Positions 8,520 through 16,853 of a stretch of 64,000 nucleotides of DNA are shown here, piece by piece. The stretch is from Ruegeria spongiae (lineage in GTDB: Bacteria; Pseudomonadota; Alphaproteobacteria; Rhodobacterales; Rhodobacteraceae): NCBI RefSeq assembly GCF_023502395.1, contig NZ_JAMFMB010000010.1, positions 62,001 through 126,000 of the forward strand, given 5' to 3'. Made by a program: the position numbers and the translations under genes. Under the pieces are notes generated by a model. That model had not been told where the DNA came from and made no database searches. It worked only from the letters and a program-made list of their open reading frames with translations. Positions within the stretch are counted from its first letter, which is position 1. The number at the start of each line of letters is the position of its first letter.

Positions 8520-9767
8520 ATGGCCAACGATCTCTTCAATTCCTTCATGTCCGGTCCCGATGAGCAGGGGCGTTTCGGGATTTTCGGCGGGCGGTTCGTG
8601 TCAGAGACGCTGATGCCGCTGATCCTGTCGCTGGAAGAGGAATACGACAAGGCCAAGGATGACCCCTCATTCTGGGCCGAGATGGATGATCTCTGGGCCA
8701 ACTACGTGGGCCGCCCCTCGCCGCTCTATTATGCCGAACGCCTGACCGAGCATCTGGGCGGCGCGAAAATCTACCTCAAGCGCGATGAGCTGAACCATAC
8801 CGGCGCGCATAAGATCAACAATGTGCTGGGCCAGATCATTCTGGCGCGGCGCATGGGCAAGACAAGGATCATTGCCGAAACCGGGGCCGGGCAGCACGGG
8901 GTGGCCACCGCCACTGTCTGTGCCAAGTTCGGTTTGAAATGCGTGGTCTATATGGGCGCGCATGATGTGCAACGTCAGTCTCCGAACGTGTTCCGCATGC
9001 GCCTGCTGGGGGCCGAGGTGATCCCGGTGACCTCTGGTCGCGGCACGCTCAAGGATGCGATGAACGACGCGCTGCGCGACTGGGTGACCAATGTACGCGA
9101 CACGTTCTATTGCATCGGTACGGTGGCCGGGCCACACCCCTACCCGGCGATGGTGCGCGACTTCCAGTCGATCATCGGCAAGGAAGCCAAAGAGCAGATG
9201 ATGAAGGCCGAGGGCCGTTTGCCCGATACGCTGATCGCGGCCATCGGCGGTGGTTCGAACGCGATGGGCCTGTTCTACCCGTTCCTCGACGACAAGGACG
9301 TCAACATCATCGGCGTCGAAGCGGGTGGCAAGGGTGTGAACGAAAAGATGGAGCATTGCGCCTCGCTGACCGGTGGGCGTCCGGGTGTGCTGCATGGCAA
9401 CCGCACCTATCTGCTGCAGGATGACGATGGGCAGATCCTCGAAGGCTATTCCATCTCGGCAGGTCTGGACTATCCCGGTATCGGGCCGGAGCATTCATGG
9501 CTGCATGAGATTGGCCGCGCCCAATATGTCTCGATCACCGACAAGGAGGCGCTGGAGGCGTTCCAGCTCTGCTGCGCCACCGAGGGCATCATCCCGGCGC
9601 TGGAACCCAGCCACGCGCTGGCCCATGTGATGAAGATCGCGCCTGAACTTCCCAAGGATCACCTCATCTGCATGAACATGTGCGGACGTGGTGACAAGGA
9701 TGTGCAGACGGTTGCGAAATACCTCGACTTCGACATGTCCGATACCGAGGGCCGCGCGGCCGATTGA
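8520..9767 (+). CDS. trpB: Tryptophan synthase beta chain
   Basis: The beta chain condenses indole with serine through pyridoxal phosphate to make tryptophan. The ATG at 8520 ([20 protein letters not shown]) gives 415 residues and the conserved start [22 protein letters not shown] site lies upstream; a frame open to 8391 has no support. The cofactor lysine is Lys98 in HTGAHKINN, followed by the substrate loop [10 protein letters not shown] and the phosphate-binding GGGSNAMG. The C-terminus holds [12 protein letters not shown]. Its partner trpA lies about 8.7 kb away on the opposite strand, so the alpha-beta complex is made from two loci. A strong terminator follows. Confidence 0.98.
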   Translation: MANDLFNSFMSGPDEQGRFGIFGGRFVSETLMPLILSLEEEYDKAKDDPSFWAEMDDLWANYVGRPSPLYYAERLTEHLGGAKIYLKRDELNHTGAHKINNVLGQIILARRMGKTRIIAETGAGQHGVATATVCAKFGLKCVVYMGAHDVQRQSPNVFRMRLLGAEVIPVTSGRGTLKDAMNDALRDWVTNVRDTFYCIGTVAGPHPYPAMVRDFQSIIGKEAKEQMMKAEGRLPDTLIAAIGGGSNAMGLFYPFLDDKDVNIIGVEAGGKGVNEKMEHCASLTGGRPGVLHGNRTYLLQDDDGQILEGYSISAGLDYPGIGPEHSWLHEIGRAQYVSITDKEALEAFQLCCATEGIIPALEPSHALAHVMKIAPELPKDHLICMNMCGRGDKDVQTVAKYLDFDMSDTEGRAAD

Positions 9768-9797
9768 TCGACCGGTCGGGGTTATCAGAATTTCGAC

Positions 9798-9832
9798 AAG
9801 GGGGGCGTTCAAAACGAACGCCTCCCTTTTTT
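9798..9832 (+). terminator. Intrinsic terminator after trpB
   Basis: A 13-bp stem (9798-9810 with 9816-9828, one G-U pair, 5-nt loop) is followed by a run of T. It closes the trpF-trpB transcript 30 bp after the stop codon. Confidence 0.93.
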
Positions 9833-9871
9833 ATGCCCTCGGAGGCTTTTCGATTGCTGCGCAGCTGCTGA

Positions 9872-10801
9872 TCACTGCTTCGCAATCGCCATCAGATTTC
9901 GTATCTTCGGATCTTTCATTCCGCTTTTCGGAAAGAGGAAATTCACCAAGGTTGGCTCGACTGACCAATCAGGCAGCAGCCGAATGAGCTCGGGCTTGGA
10001 TGTGCCGGGAGGTTCGATCAATTCAGCGACGTCAATCGGGAGAACAGCAACGCCGAGCCCCGCCATACACATCTGGCGTGTTGCAAACACGTTGTTGGAT
10101 TGGAAACGGGTCGTCTTTTCGATCTCACGCGTTTCCGCGTCTTTGTGAAACCTCCAATTCGCGGTTGGTGTCAGGTTGCTCCAACTTGGCAGTATCTTTG
10201 CATCCTCGCGCGGCCTGAAGGAAATGAGATCATGTTCCTTCAAGTCCTCCGGGGTCAGAATCCTTGATGTGGGCTCAAGATATCCGGGGCTGGCATAGAC
10301 GCCGTATTCTATCAGCCCAACAGTCTCGGAGACGAGACCTGATGACGCCCTGTCGCCGATCCGGATCGCCAGATCGACGCCCTCTCTAAACAGGTCAACA
10401 GACTGGTTTTCATAGACAATCTCAAGGTTAACTTTTGGGTAGAGTTCCAGCATCTTCTGAAACCACTTGTTTGCGCGCATCCGCCCAAATTCCGGCGCGA
10501 CAGAAATGCGAAAGTTGCCGAACGTCTCGTTACTCATGGCGCGCGCATCGGTTTCCGCCTCGGCGACCGAGGAGAGAATCGACACCGCCTTTTCATAGAA
10601 CGCGCTTCCGGCTGCGGTGGGGGTGATCTGGCGGGTCGTCCGATTAAGCAGCGCGACGCCAAGTTGATCCTCCATTCTGGAGACAGAACGGCTGACATAG
10701 CCCTTGTCTGTGTCCAGAACCTTGGCGGCGGCCGTGAAGCCTCCGCGCTGCAGTACCGCCACAAATACGCGCATTTGCTGTGTTTCAATTGTTGTCTTCA
10801 T
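9872..10801 (-). CDS. LysR-family transcriptional regulator
   Basis: The product has an N-terminal winged helix-turn-helix (about residues 3-62; QRGGFTAAAKVLDTDKGYVSRSVSRMEDQLGVALLNRTTR) and a C-terminal periplasmic-binding-like sensor domain, 309 residues in all from the ATG at 10801. I prefer this start to the ATG at 10837 because MKTTIETQQMRVFVAVLQ fits the family's usual distance to the helix-turn-helix. It is divergent from the YcaC-like hydrolase gene, with 95 bp between. This is the classic arrangement in which a LysR protein controls itself and its neighbour. A direct repeat ACAGTGT (10807 and 10840) lies in the gap. The inducer is unknown. Confidence 0.92.
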   Translation of the reverse strand: MKTTIETQQMRVFVAVLQRGGFTAAAKVLDTDKGYVSRSVSRMEDQLGVALLNRTTRQITPTAAGSAFYEKAVSILSSVAEAETDARAMSNETFGNFRISVAPEFGRMRANKWFQKMLELYPKVNLEIVYENQSVDLFREGVDLAIRIGDRASSGLVSETVGLIEYGVYASPGYLEPTSRILTPEDLKEHDLISFRPREDAKILPSWSNLTPTANWRFHKDAETREIEKTTRFQSNNVFATRQMCMAGLGVAVLPIDVAELIEPPGTSKPELIRLLPDWSVEPTLVNFLFPKSGMKDPKIRNLMAIAKQ

Positions 10802-10896
10802 GGGCAACAGTGTCGCCATATCTGATGACATTTTCAATCACAGTGTGGAAGCTATTTTTCCTTCGCAGTAGCAATCGTATCTTCGAAAGGAATTCC

Positions 10897-11598
10897 ATGT
10901 CAGATCACAGACCCTCAGCTCTTCCCAGTTCAGAACTCACACCCGAGAACTGCGTTTTCCTGATGATCGACCATCAGGCTGGCTTGATGCAGTTTTTGTC
11001 CTCGATCGACCCGTTGCAGCTAAAGAACAATATTCTGGGGCATGCGCGAACCGCGAAGGTGTTTGATATCCCCGTCGTCATGGGCACAAGCTGGCCCACT
11101 GGTCCGAACGGCCCCACCATGCCAGAGCTCAAAGCCCTGTTTCCGGATGTTGCGGTAATCGACAGGCCGGTTGTCAATTTCTGGAACGACCCAACCTCCA
11201 AGGCCGCCGTTGAGGCAACCGGTCGCAAGAAGCTTGTGATCTCTGGTCTGGCGACAGAAGTCTGCGCCGCTTTCCCCGCCATTTCGGCCCTGCGCGACGG
11301 ATACGAAGTCTACGTCGTCATCGACGCCTGCGCGGATTTCAATCCCATGGTCCAGCAGGTGACAACACAACGCCTGTCCGCAGCCGGCGCCATTGTAACC
11401 ACCTGGGTGGCGGTGCTGGCTGAACTTGCCTCCAACACCGAGGTCAACGGCAAACACATTGGCATGCTGCTGAGCGATCATGTCGGCCAATATTATGCCG
11501 CGATGAACAATTTTCTTGGCTCTGCAGCCAATGCGGACGAGGTCGCAAAAGGGCTCGACATGACGGGTCACCCTCCCATCTCGACGCCTGGAATTTGA
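10897..11598 (+). CDS. Isochorismatase-superfamily cysteine hydrolase (YcaC-like)
   Basis: The 233-residue product belongs to the isochorismatase-like hydrolases. FLMIDHQAG near residue 25-33 carries the catalytic aspartate, and GLATEVCAAFPAISALRDGYEVYVVIDAC carries the catalytic cysteine. These segments match E. coli YcaC and its relatives, whose substrate is uncertain. GAAAGGA precedes the ATG at 10897, while the open frame reaching 10780 overlaps the divergent LysR start and is not credible. The C-terminal extension (about 60 residues after the core) is also typical of YcaC-type proteins. Probably controlled by the divergent LysR gene. The reaction is not predictable beyond hydrolysis of an amide or vinyl ether. 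Confidence 0.9.
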   Translation: MSDHRPSALPSSELTPENCVFLMIDHQAGLMQFLSSIDPLQLKNNILGHARTAKVFDIPVVMGTSWPTGPNGPTMPELKALFPDVAVIDRPVVNFWNDPTSKAAVEATGRKKLVISGLATEVCAAFPAISALRDGYEVYVVIDACADFNPMVQQVTTQRLSAAGAIVTTWVAVLAELASNTEVNGKHIGMLLSDHVGQYYAAMNNFLGSAANADEVAKGLDMTGHPPISTPGI

Positions 11599-11703
11599 GA
11601 GCGAAGGCGTGCTCGACGGCTTAACATGGTCACGGCGTCAGCGAAGGTGACCCCAATGAGATCGGCCGATCCGGAAATACGCGGGTCGGCCATTGCCGAT
11701 CGC

Positions 11704-12081
11704 TCAGTTTGTGCGCGCCTCGTGGCGTTTCAGGATGTCCAGCGGCACGATCGCCAGCGCCCGGCGGTGGGTGGCGGCCAGATTGACCTTTGGGGCGCAG
11801 CCCTCGTCATGGGCCTGCAGAAAGCGCGCCGCGCAGAGGCACCATTTGTCGCCCGGCGCCAACCCGGCAAATTCGAACTCGGGGCGCGGCGTGCTGAGGT
11901 CGTTGCCGACATATTTCGAATAGGCCAGAAACTCTGCCGTCATCACCGCGCACACCGTGTGGCTGCCCCGGTCCTGGGGGCATGTGTTGCAATGCCCGTC
12001 GCGAAAGAAACCGGTCACAGGATCGGTCGAACAGGGTTCAAGCACCCCGCCAAGGGCATTTACGCTGTCATCGGGTTCCAT
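11704..12081 (-). CDS. DUF2237 family protein
   Basis: The 125-residue product matches the DUF2237 pattern throughout: NALGGVLEPCSTDPVTGFF, CNTCPQDRGSHTVCAVMT, EFLAYSKYVGNDLSTP, GDKWCLCAARFLQA and a final ATHRRAL segment. Six cysteines fall in conserved places, hinting at metal or redox chemistry, but I know of no assigned function. It begins 9 bp after the serine hydrolase stop codon on the same strand, so the two are likely one transcript. About 105 bp of gene-free sequence separates it from the convergent YcaC-like gene. Confidence 0.9.
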   Translation of the reverse strand: MEPDDSVNALGGVLEPCSTDPVTGFFRDGHCNTCPQDRGSHTVCAVMTAEFLAYSKYVGNDLSTPRPEFEFAGLAPGDKWCLCAARFLQAHDEGCAPKVNLAATHRRALAIVPLDILKRHEARTN

Positions 12082-12090
12082 GCGCCTATC

Positions 12091-13254
12091 TTACAGATCT
12101 TGCGCAATCTGTCTGAACATTTCCAGATTGCTTTCATGCGCGCCCTTGTCGCGAAACCCGCGATCGGAAGAGGTCATGACGATCAGCACCCCGCGCGGCT
12201 TGTCGAAATAAAGGTACTGGCCATAGATGCCGCGCCCGAAAAACTCGCCCTCCTGCGCGTCCACGGGAATCCACCACTGATAGCCATAGCCGCGCTGACC
12301 TGGTTTGGTCGGGGCGGTGGGTGATGTGGATCGTGCGATCCATTCCGCCGGGACGATCTGCAGCCCGTTATAGTCGCCATCCTGCAGGATCATCTGCCCG
12401 AAACGGGCGAAATCGCGGGTGGTGAAGTTCAGCCCGGCCAGAACAAAAGCCACGTCCGACCCGTCGGTGATGTAATAGCCGTCCCGCTCCAGCCCCAGCG
12501 GTTCGATGATCTTCTCGGTCATCAACTCGGTCACGCCGCGCCCGGTCGCGCCGCGTATGACCATGCCGATCACATGGGTGTCTATCGAGACATATTGCCA
12601 GGCCTCGCCCGGCGCGGCGAAGCTGTCTTTCAGCGAGGCGGCAAAATCGTCCAGACGGCCCCCCAGTGCTACGACCCGGCCCATCCGGTTGATGTCCGAG
12701 TTATAGTCGAAGTAATCCTCATCGAAGGTCACGCCACTGGCCATGTTCAGCACGTTGCGGATCGACGCGGCCTCATAGGCGCTGCCCTTGAGCTGGGGGG
12801 CGTATTTGATCACCGGATCGTCCAGAGAGCCGACAGCGCCTTCCTCCAGCAGAATGCCGAAAAGCGCCGACAGGTAGCTTTTTGCAACCGACCAGGAAAT
12901 CCGCCGATCTTCGGGGCTGGTGCCTTGAAAATACTCTTCATAGCGAATCTCGCCGTCCTTGAGAACCAACAGCGAGGTGGCGGCGCGTGCCTCCAGCCAT
13001 TGCTCCGATCCTTGCGGAAGCTCAAACGCCGCGCCATAGGCGAATTCGCTGGTCGGACCGGTTCCCCGCGGCAGATCGGCGGTCAGAAAGGCCGCGTTCA
13101 TATTCGAGAAATTCGCGACGATCCTGTCCGCGTTAAACAGCGAGTTGACGGCCAGCAGGCGCCCGATCTCTTCGCGTTTCCAGATCCCGACAACCAGTAC
13201 CGCCAGGACCAGGGCCAGCACAATCCGCAGCAGCCATTTTCCGAACTTCCGCAT
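12091..13254 (-). CDS. Membrane-anchored serine hydrolase (class C beta-lactamase / PBP4-like family)
   Basis: The 387-residue protein has an N-terminal transmembrane anchor (about residues 8-24), placing the rest in the periplasm, then a beta-lactamase-type serine hydrolase domain. The nucleophile motif SxxK is S122-V-A-K125, and the YVS segment near residue 219 fits the second motif. The third motif is unusual (GIYGQY region rather than a clear KTG or HxG). AGGAG precedes the ATG. Such proteins include esterases, D-amino-acid amidases and carboxypeptidases; the substrate cannot be told from sequence. It leads a two-gene unit with DUF2237. Confidence 0.88.
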   Translation of the reverse strand: MRKFGKWLLRIVLALVLAVLVVGIWKREEIGRLLAVNSLFNADRIVANFSNMNAAFLTADLPRGTGPTSEFAYGAAFELPQGSEQWLEARAATSLLVLKDGEIRYEEYFQGTSPEDRRISWSVAKSYLSALFGILLEEGAVGSLDDPVIKYAPQLKGSAYEAASIRNVLNMASGVTFDEDYFDYNSDINRMGRVVALGGRLDDFAASLKDSFAAPGEAWQYVSIDTHVIGMVIRGATGRGVTELMTEKIIEPLGLERDGYYITDGSDVAFVLAGLNFTTRDFARFGQMILQDGDYNGLQIVPAEWIARSTSPTAPTKPGQRGYGYQWWIPVDAQEGEFFGRGIYGQYLYFDKPRGVLIVMTSSDRGFRDKGAHESNLEMFRQIAQDL

Positions 13255-13329
13255 TCCGTTCTCCTGTTTGTTCGGGACAGAGTGGCAAGGGTTCCGTGTT
13301 CGGGCAATGGCTACGCAGGGGAAGCCGGT

Positions 13330-14013
13330 TCAGCGAAAACGGTCCATGAGTTTCTGCATCGGCGAACGGGTGTCTTCGGGCGGTTCGACCTGGGCAGGCG
13401 CGGCGTCGGGCACCGGTTTGGCCGCTCGCGTGTTGGACGAGCGGGGCGGCGCGGTGCGCAGAGCGACGGCGTTCATGAACTTGCCGCTATCGCCATCTGC
13501 CAGCAATCCGGCACCGTCTGACACGCCGCGCAGGACATCATCCAGCCAGGCCTCGTCCGCCTTGGCAAAATCGTGCAGCACATAGCCCGACACCAGTTCT
13601 TTGCGGCCCGGATGCCCGATGCCCAGCCGCACCCGGTCATAGGCCGCGCCAATATGGTCGTGGATCGAGCGCAACCCGTTATGCCCCGCATGTCCGCCGC
13701 CCGCTTTCACCCGAACCTTGCCGGGTGCCAGATCAAGCTCATCGTGAAAAACGGTGACATCGGTCGAGTCGAGCTTGTAGAAACGCATCGCCTCACCCAC
13801 CGACTGACCGGATCGGTTCATGAAGGTTTCGGGCTTGAGCAGCAACGTCTTTTGACCGCCCAGACGGCCTTCGGCGATCTGGCCCTGAAACTTGGACTTC
13901 CACGGGCCAAAACCGTGATCGGCAGCGATTCGGTCCACTGCCATGAAGCCGATATTGTGCCGGTGGCCGACATATTTGCCGCCCGGATTGCCCAATCCGA
14001 CAAAGAGTTTCAT
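13330..14013 (-). CDS. pth: Peptidyl-tRNA hydrolase
   Basis: Pth frees tRNA from peptidyl-tRNA that falls off ribosomes. The ATG at 14013 (MKLFVGLGNPG) gives 227 residues; the frame reaching 14226 runs through the rplY terminator and is not used. His19 in the HRHNIGF motif is the expected catalytic base, with conserved asparagine in KPETFMNRSG and aspartate in HDELDLAPGKVRVK. Residues after about 186 form a low-complexity extension (alanine, proline, arginine) ending in SPMQKLMDRFR, which I recall as common in Rhodobacteraceae. It follows rplY on the same strand, the usual rplY-pth pairing, but with a hairpin terminator between. Confidence 0.97.
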   Translation of the reverse strand: MKLFVGLGNPGGKYVGHRHNIGFMAVDRIAADHGFGPWKSKFQGQIAEGRLGGQKTLLLKPETFMNRSGQSVGEAMRFYKLDSTDVTVFHDELDLAPGKVRVKAGGGHAGHNGLRSIHDHIGAAYDRVRLGIGHPGRKELVSGYVLHDFAKADEAWLDDVLRGVSDGAGLLADGDSGKFMNAVALRTAPPRSSNTRAAKPVPDAAPAQVEPPEDTRSPMQKLMDRFR

Positions 14014-14103
14014 GGTCCTGCTCCAGGCCTGTGTTCGCGTCCCGCCTAGATGCACCGTTTTGGCCCGGATTTCCAGCCGCAGATCCACCGCCCCGTCCGG
14101 GCA

Positions 14104-14132
14104 CAAAAAAACGGAGCCCCGAGGGGCTCCGT
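14104..14132 (-). terminator. Intrinsic terminator between rplY and pth
   Basis: On the minus strand a 10-bp GC-rich stem (14132-14123 with 14120-14111) is followed by seven T residues. It lies 23 bp past the rplY stop and about 90 bp before pth, so it should limit read-through into pth. Confidence 0.9.
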
Positions 14133-14155
14133 TCCGGTCCTCATTGGAATGAGGA

Positions 14156-14806
14156 TTATTCTTCGGCTTCTGCCTCGGCTTCCACTTCGACGCCGTCTTC
14201 GGCCTCTTCGCCGTCTTCGTCATCATCGGATGCCAGACCCGACGGGGCGGCGATGTTGGCGATCACGAAATCGCGGTCGATGGTCGCTTTGGTGCCTTCG
14301 GGCAGGGTCACGCCCGAGATGGTCGCGACGTCGCCGATTTCCATTGCCGACAGATCGACGATGATCTTTTCAGGAATGTCGCCTGCGGTACAGATCAGTT
14401 CCACTTCCGGACGCACGATGGTCACGACGCCGCCTTTGCGAAGGCCGGGTGCCTCGTCTTCGCCAACAAACTCAACCGGGATGAACAGGTTGATCTTGGT
14501 GGTGCGGCGCAGGCGCATCAGGTCGAGGTGCGTCGGCAGGTCCTTGACCACATCGCGCTGCACGTCGCGGCAGATGACGCGGACGTCGTCGTGGCCTTCG
14601 ACCTTCAGGTTGAACAGGGTCGACTTGAACCGGCCCGCTTTCAGGCGCTTGAACAGAACGTTGAACGGAATCTGGATCGGCAGCGGGTCAACGTCGCCAC
14701 CAAACACAATGCCCGGAACCAGACCGGCGCGGCGCGCCTGACGAGCGGCGCCCTTGCCTGTCCCCGTCCGTTCCAGAGCTACGAGATCAGGAATCTCACC
14801 AGCCAT
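14156..14806 (-). CDS. rplY: 50S ribosomal protein L25/general stress protein Ctc
   Basis: The protein binds 5S rRNA in the large subunit. The 216-residue form has the L25 domain (about 1-95, with [21 protein letters not shown]) and the TL5/Ctc C-terminal domain (about 96-190; [33 protein letters not shown]). It ends in an acidic tail of mostly D and E from about residue 193. TTTGGAG stands before the ATG. A possible promoter (TTTCAA, 16 bases, TATACG, about 14864-14891 on this strand) lies upstream. Codon bias is strong, as for rpsA. Confidence 0.97.
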   Translation of the reverse strand: MAGEIPDLVALERTGTGKGAARQARRAGLVPGIVFGGDVDPLPIQIPFNVLFKRLKAGRFKSTLFNLKVEGHDDVRVICRDVQRDVVKDLPTHLDLMRLRRTTKINLFIPVEFVGEDEAPGLRKGGVVTIVRPEVELICTAGDIPEKIIVDLSAMEIGDVATISGVTLPEGTKATIDRDFVIANIAAPSGLASDDDEDGEEAEDGVEVEAEAEAEE

Positions 14807-14891
14807 GATATATCTCCAAAGTTAGGGCAGGGTGCCTCCAAGGCTGTCACCCCGCGTGAAGCCGCGCGTATAGACCAGACCGAGAGGTTTG

Positions 14892-14913
14892 AAAAGGCCC
14901 ATCTCGCCGGGCC
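14892..14913 (-). terminator. Weak terminator after the sulfotransferase gene
   Basis: On the minus strand GGCCC (14913-14909) pairs with GGGCC (14900-14896) around an 8-nt loop, followed by TTTTC. The stem is short, so termination is probably partial. Confidence 0.5.
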
Positions 14914-14919
14914 GATTCC

Positions 14920-15531
14920 TTATGTTCGCAGATGGCCTTCGGCCTCGCACAGGCGCTCATAGAGTGCGAATTCCGCCGCCCGCGCCTGGTGCAGCCTGCG
15001 CATGGTCGACGGGCTCAGCTCAAGCTCCATCACAGGTGAGACGTTCTGCGTTTTGAAGGCGGGCCGGTCGCCAAAGCGCAAGGTCAGAAAATCATGGAAA
15101 ATCTCGAACTGCTCATAGCGGAACAGGTGATCAATCAGCAAGTCGCCATGCTTGCTGGTCAACATGCGGTGCTGGCTGCCGATCACGGCATGCTCGGGCG
15201 GATCGTCGCTGAGCAGGTCCAGCACAAAACGATCAAAGCTGAGGTCGCCGGTATACCGGTCGGTTCCCTTGATGTCGTCGCGGCTGCGATACCTGTACCA
15301 GCTTCCGATTTGCTCGACCGGGTCGCGCATGATCGCGATGCGTTCGGGATAAATCCGAAAGGCATCGGCCAGAAACGGCGCGATCTTGCTTTCGTATCGC
15401 TGGGCGGGCATGTGCTTGCGCCGCCCCAGGAACGCCACATCCGCGCGGCTCCGCAGTGCCAACTCGATCGCGGTCGAGCCGGTTTTCGGGACGGCAATGA
15501 ATGCCAGGCAAGGATCGGAGAAGATCAGCAT
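14920..15531 (-). CDS. Sulfotransferase-family protein
   Basis: The 203-residue product looks like a PAPS-dependent sulfotransferase of the bacterial Sulfotransfer family. VPKTGSTAIELALRSR (about residues 14-29) fits the 5'-phosphosulfate loop, and IAIMRDPVEQIGSWYRYRSRD (about 64-84) fits the 3'-phosphate-binding segment. The length is short against animal enzymes but common among alphaproteobacterial relatives. The acceptor is unknown; it might be a surface glycan or lipid. It follows the LldD-type gene by 20 bp on the same strand, so it is probably transcribed with it. No signal peptide is seen. Confidence 0.82.
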   Translation of the reverse strand: MLIFSDPCLAFIAVPKTGSTAIELALRSRADVAFLGRRKHMPAQRYESKIAPFLADAFRIYPERIAIMRDPVEQIGSWYRYRSRDDIKGTDRYTGDLSFDRFVLDLLSDDPPEHAVIGSQHRMLTSKHGDLLIDHLFRYEQFEIFHDFLTLRFGDRPAFKTQNVSPVMELELSPSTMRRLHQARAAEFALYERLCEAEGHLRT

Positions 15532-15551
15532 GGCGCTACTTTAGGGGCAAT

Positions 15552-16721
15552 TCAAGCCTTCTGCCAGCGACCTTCGAAATCCCCGGGAATCAGCAGGTTA
15601 TGGCGCCCCAGATCGGTCACATTACGCTCACCGCAGAGCGCCATCGTGGTGTCGAGTTCCTTGTGGATCACGTCCAGCGCGGTGGTGACGCCTTGCTGGC
15701 CCATCGCGCCCAGACCATAGACAAAGGCGCGTCCGATGAAGGTGCCTTTTGCCCCCAATGCCACCGCTTTAAGCACGTCCTGACCCGACCGGATGCCGCT
15801 GTCCAGATGCACCTCGATATCGCCACCAACAGCGTCCATGATCTGCGGCAGCATGCGGATCGAACTGAGCGCGCCGTCCAACTGCCGCCCGCCGTGATTG
15901 GACACCACGATCGCGTCAGCGCCAAGCTTGGCCGCCATTTTCGCGTCCTCGGGGTCAAGAATGCCCTTGAGGATCACCTTGCCGTCCCATAGCTCCATCA
16001 GCTTTTCGATCTTGGCCCAGTCCAGGGTCAGGTCGAACTGCTCGGCAGTCCAGGTTGCCAGAGACGAGGTGTCCGAGATTCCATTTACATGGCCGACGAT
16101 ATTGCCGAATTCGCGCCGCTGCGCGCCCAGCATCCCGATGCCCCAGCGCCATTTGGTCATCAGGTTTGCAATCGTTCTGAGCGTGGGTTTCGGCGGCGCG
16201 CTCAACCCGTTTTTCAGATCCTTGTGCCGCTGGCCGAGAATCTGCAGATCCAGCGTGATGACCAGCGCCGAGCATCCGGCATCCTTGGCCCGCTGGATCA
16301 GGCGGCGGACATAATCTTCGTCGCGCATCGTATAAAGTTGAAACCAGAACGGCGTGTTTGTCGCCTCTGCCACGTCTTCGATCGAGTTGATCGACATGGT
16401 CGACAGGGTGAAAGGCACTCCGAAGGCTTCGGCCGCCCGTGCCGCCTTGATCTCGCCATCGGCGTGCTGCATGCCCGTAAGCCCCACCGGGGCCAGCGCC
16501 ACCGGCATTGCCACATCCTGCCCGATCATCTGGCTTTTGGTCGACCGACCCGACATATCGACCGCAATGCGTTGCCGCAGGCGCAGCTTCTCGAAATCCG
16601 ACGTATTCTCTCGGAAGGTCTGCTCGGTCCAGCTTCCGCTTTCGGCATAGTCATAGAACATGCGCGGCACGCGACGCTCATGAATGCGTTTGAGGTCGTC
16701 GATGTTTGTAATCACGGGCAT
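15552..16721 (-). CDS. lldD: FMN-dependent alpha-hydroxy acid dehydrogenase (LldD type, probably L-lactate)
   Basis: The enzyme oxidises an L-2-hydroxy acid, most likely lactate to pyruvate, passing electrons to the quinone pool at the inner membrane. From the ATG at 16721 it has 389 residues, the usual length. Key blocks are the N-terminal RVPRMFYDYAESGSW, the FMN contact MPVALAPVGLTGMQHADGE, FQLYTMRDEDYVRRL, TLDLQILGQRHKDLKNG and SNHGGRQLDGA with the catalytic histidine and arginine. A palindrome covers its predicted -10 box, so it is probably repressed by a dedicated regulator. No lldR or lldP gene is seen nearby. Glycolate or mandelate are possible alternative substrates. Confidence 0.9.
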   Translation of the reverse strand: MPVITNIDDLKRIHERRVPRMFYDYAESGSWTEQTFRENTSDFEKLRLRQRIAVDMSGRSTKSQMIGQDVAMPVALAPVGLTGMQHADGEIKAARAAEAFGVPFTLSTMSINSIEDVAEATNTPFWFQLYTMRDEDYVRRLIQRAKDAGCSALVITLDLQILGQRHKDLKNGLSAPPKPTLRTIANLMTKWRWGIGMLGAQRREFGNIVGHVNGISDTSSLATWTAEQFDLTLDWAKIEKLMELWDGKVILKGILDPEDAKMAAKLGADAIVVSNHGGRQLDGALSSIRMLPQIMDAVGGDIEVHLDSGIRSGQDVLKAVALGAKGTFIGRAFVYGLGAMGQQGVTTALDVIHKELDTTMALCGERNVTDLGRHNLLIPGDFEGRWQKA

Positions 16722-16739
16722 TTTCGAGAAACTCCGATT

Positions 16740-16779
16740 TTGGTAAAATTTATTTACCAATTAGTAATTCGCTTTGCAA
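16740..16779 (-). promoter_or_regulatory. lldD promoter overlapped by a palindromic operator
   Basis: On the minus strand TTGCAA (16779-16774), 17 bases, then TAAATA (16756-16751) form a good promoter. A perfect inverted repeat, TTGGTAAA and TTTACCAA with 5 bases between (16740-16760), covers the -10 box and the expected start. A second, overlapping repeat TTAC/GTAA lies at 16754-16767. The site resembles GntR-family LldR/PdhR operators in its TTGGT/ACCAA ends, but no such regulator is encoded in the window near it. Confidence 0.6.
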
Positions 16780-16797
16780 TAGCGGAATTGCCGCATC

Positions 16798-16840
16798 TTG
16801 ACAGGTGCGATATCGAACTATATTGGTTCAATATCGCACC
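16798..16840 (+). promoter_or_regulatory. acg-marR promoter and 37-bp palindromic operator
   Basis: TTGACA (16798-16803) is followed after 15 bases by TATATT (16819-16824). An inverted repeat with 15-bp arms and one mismatch (GGTGCGATATCGAAC, 16804-16818; GTTCAATATCGCACC, 16826-16840; spacer 7) fills the space from the -35 box to just before the ribosome binding site. Within it ATATTG-gtt-CAATAT (16820-16834) is a perfect shorter palindrome. The marR gene in the same operon is the natural candidate to bind it. Confidence 0.65.
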
Positions 16841-16853
16841 AAAGAGGATTCTG

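Noticed and set aside
16089-16853. N-terminal extension of the nitroreductase across lldD
   Set aside because: The extension is antisense to lldD; the twin-arginine signal and ribosome binding site fix the start at 16854.
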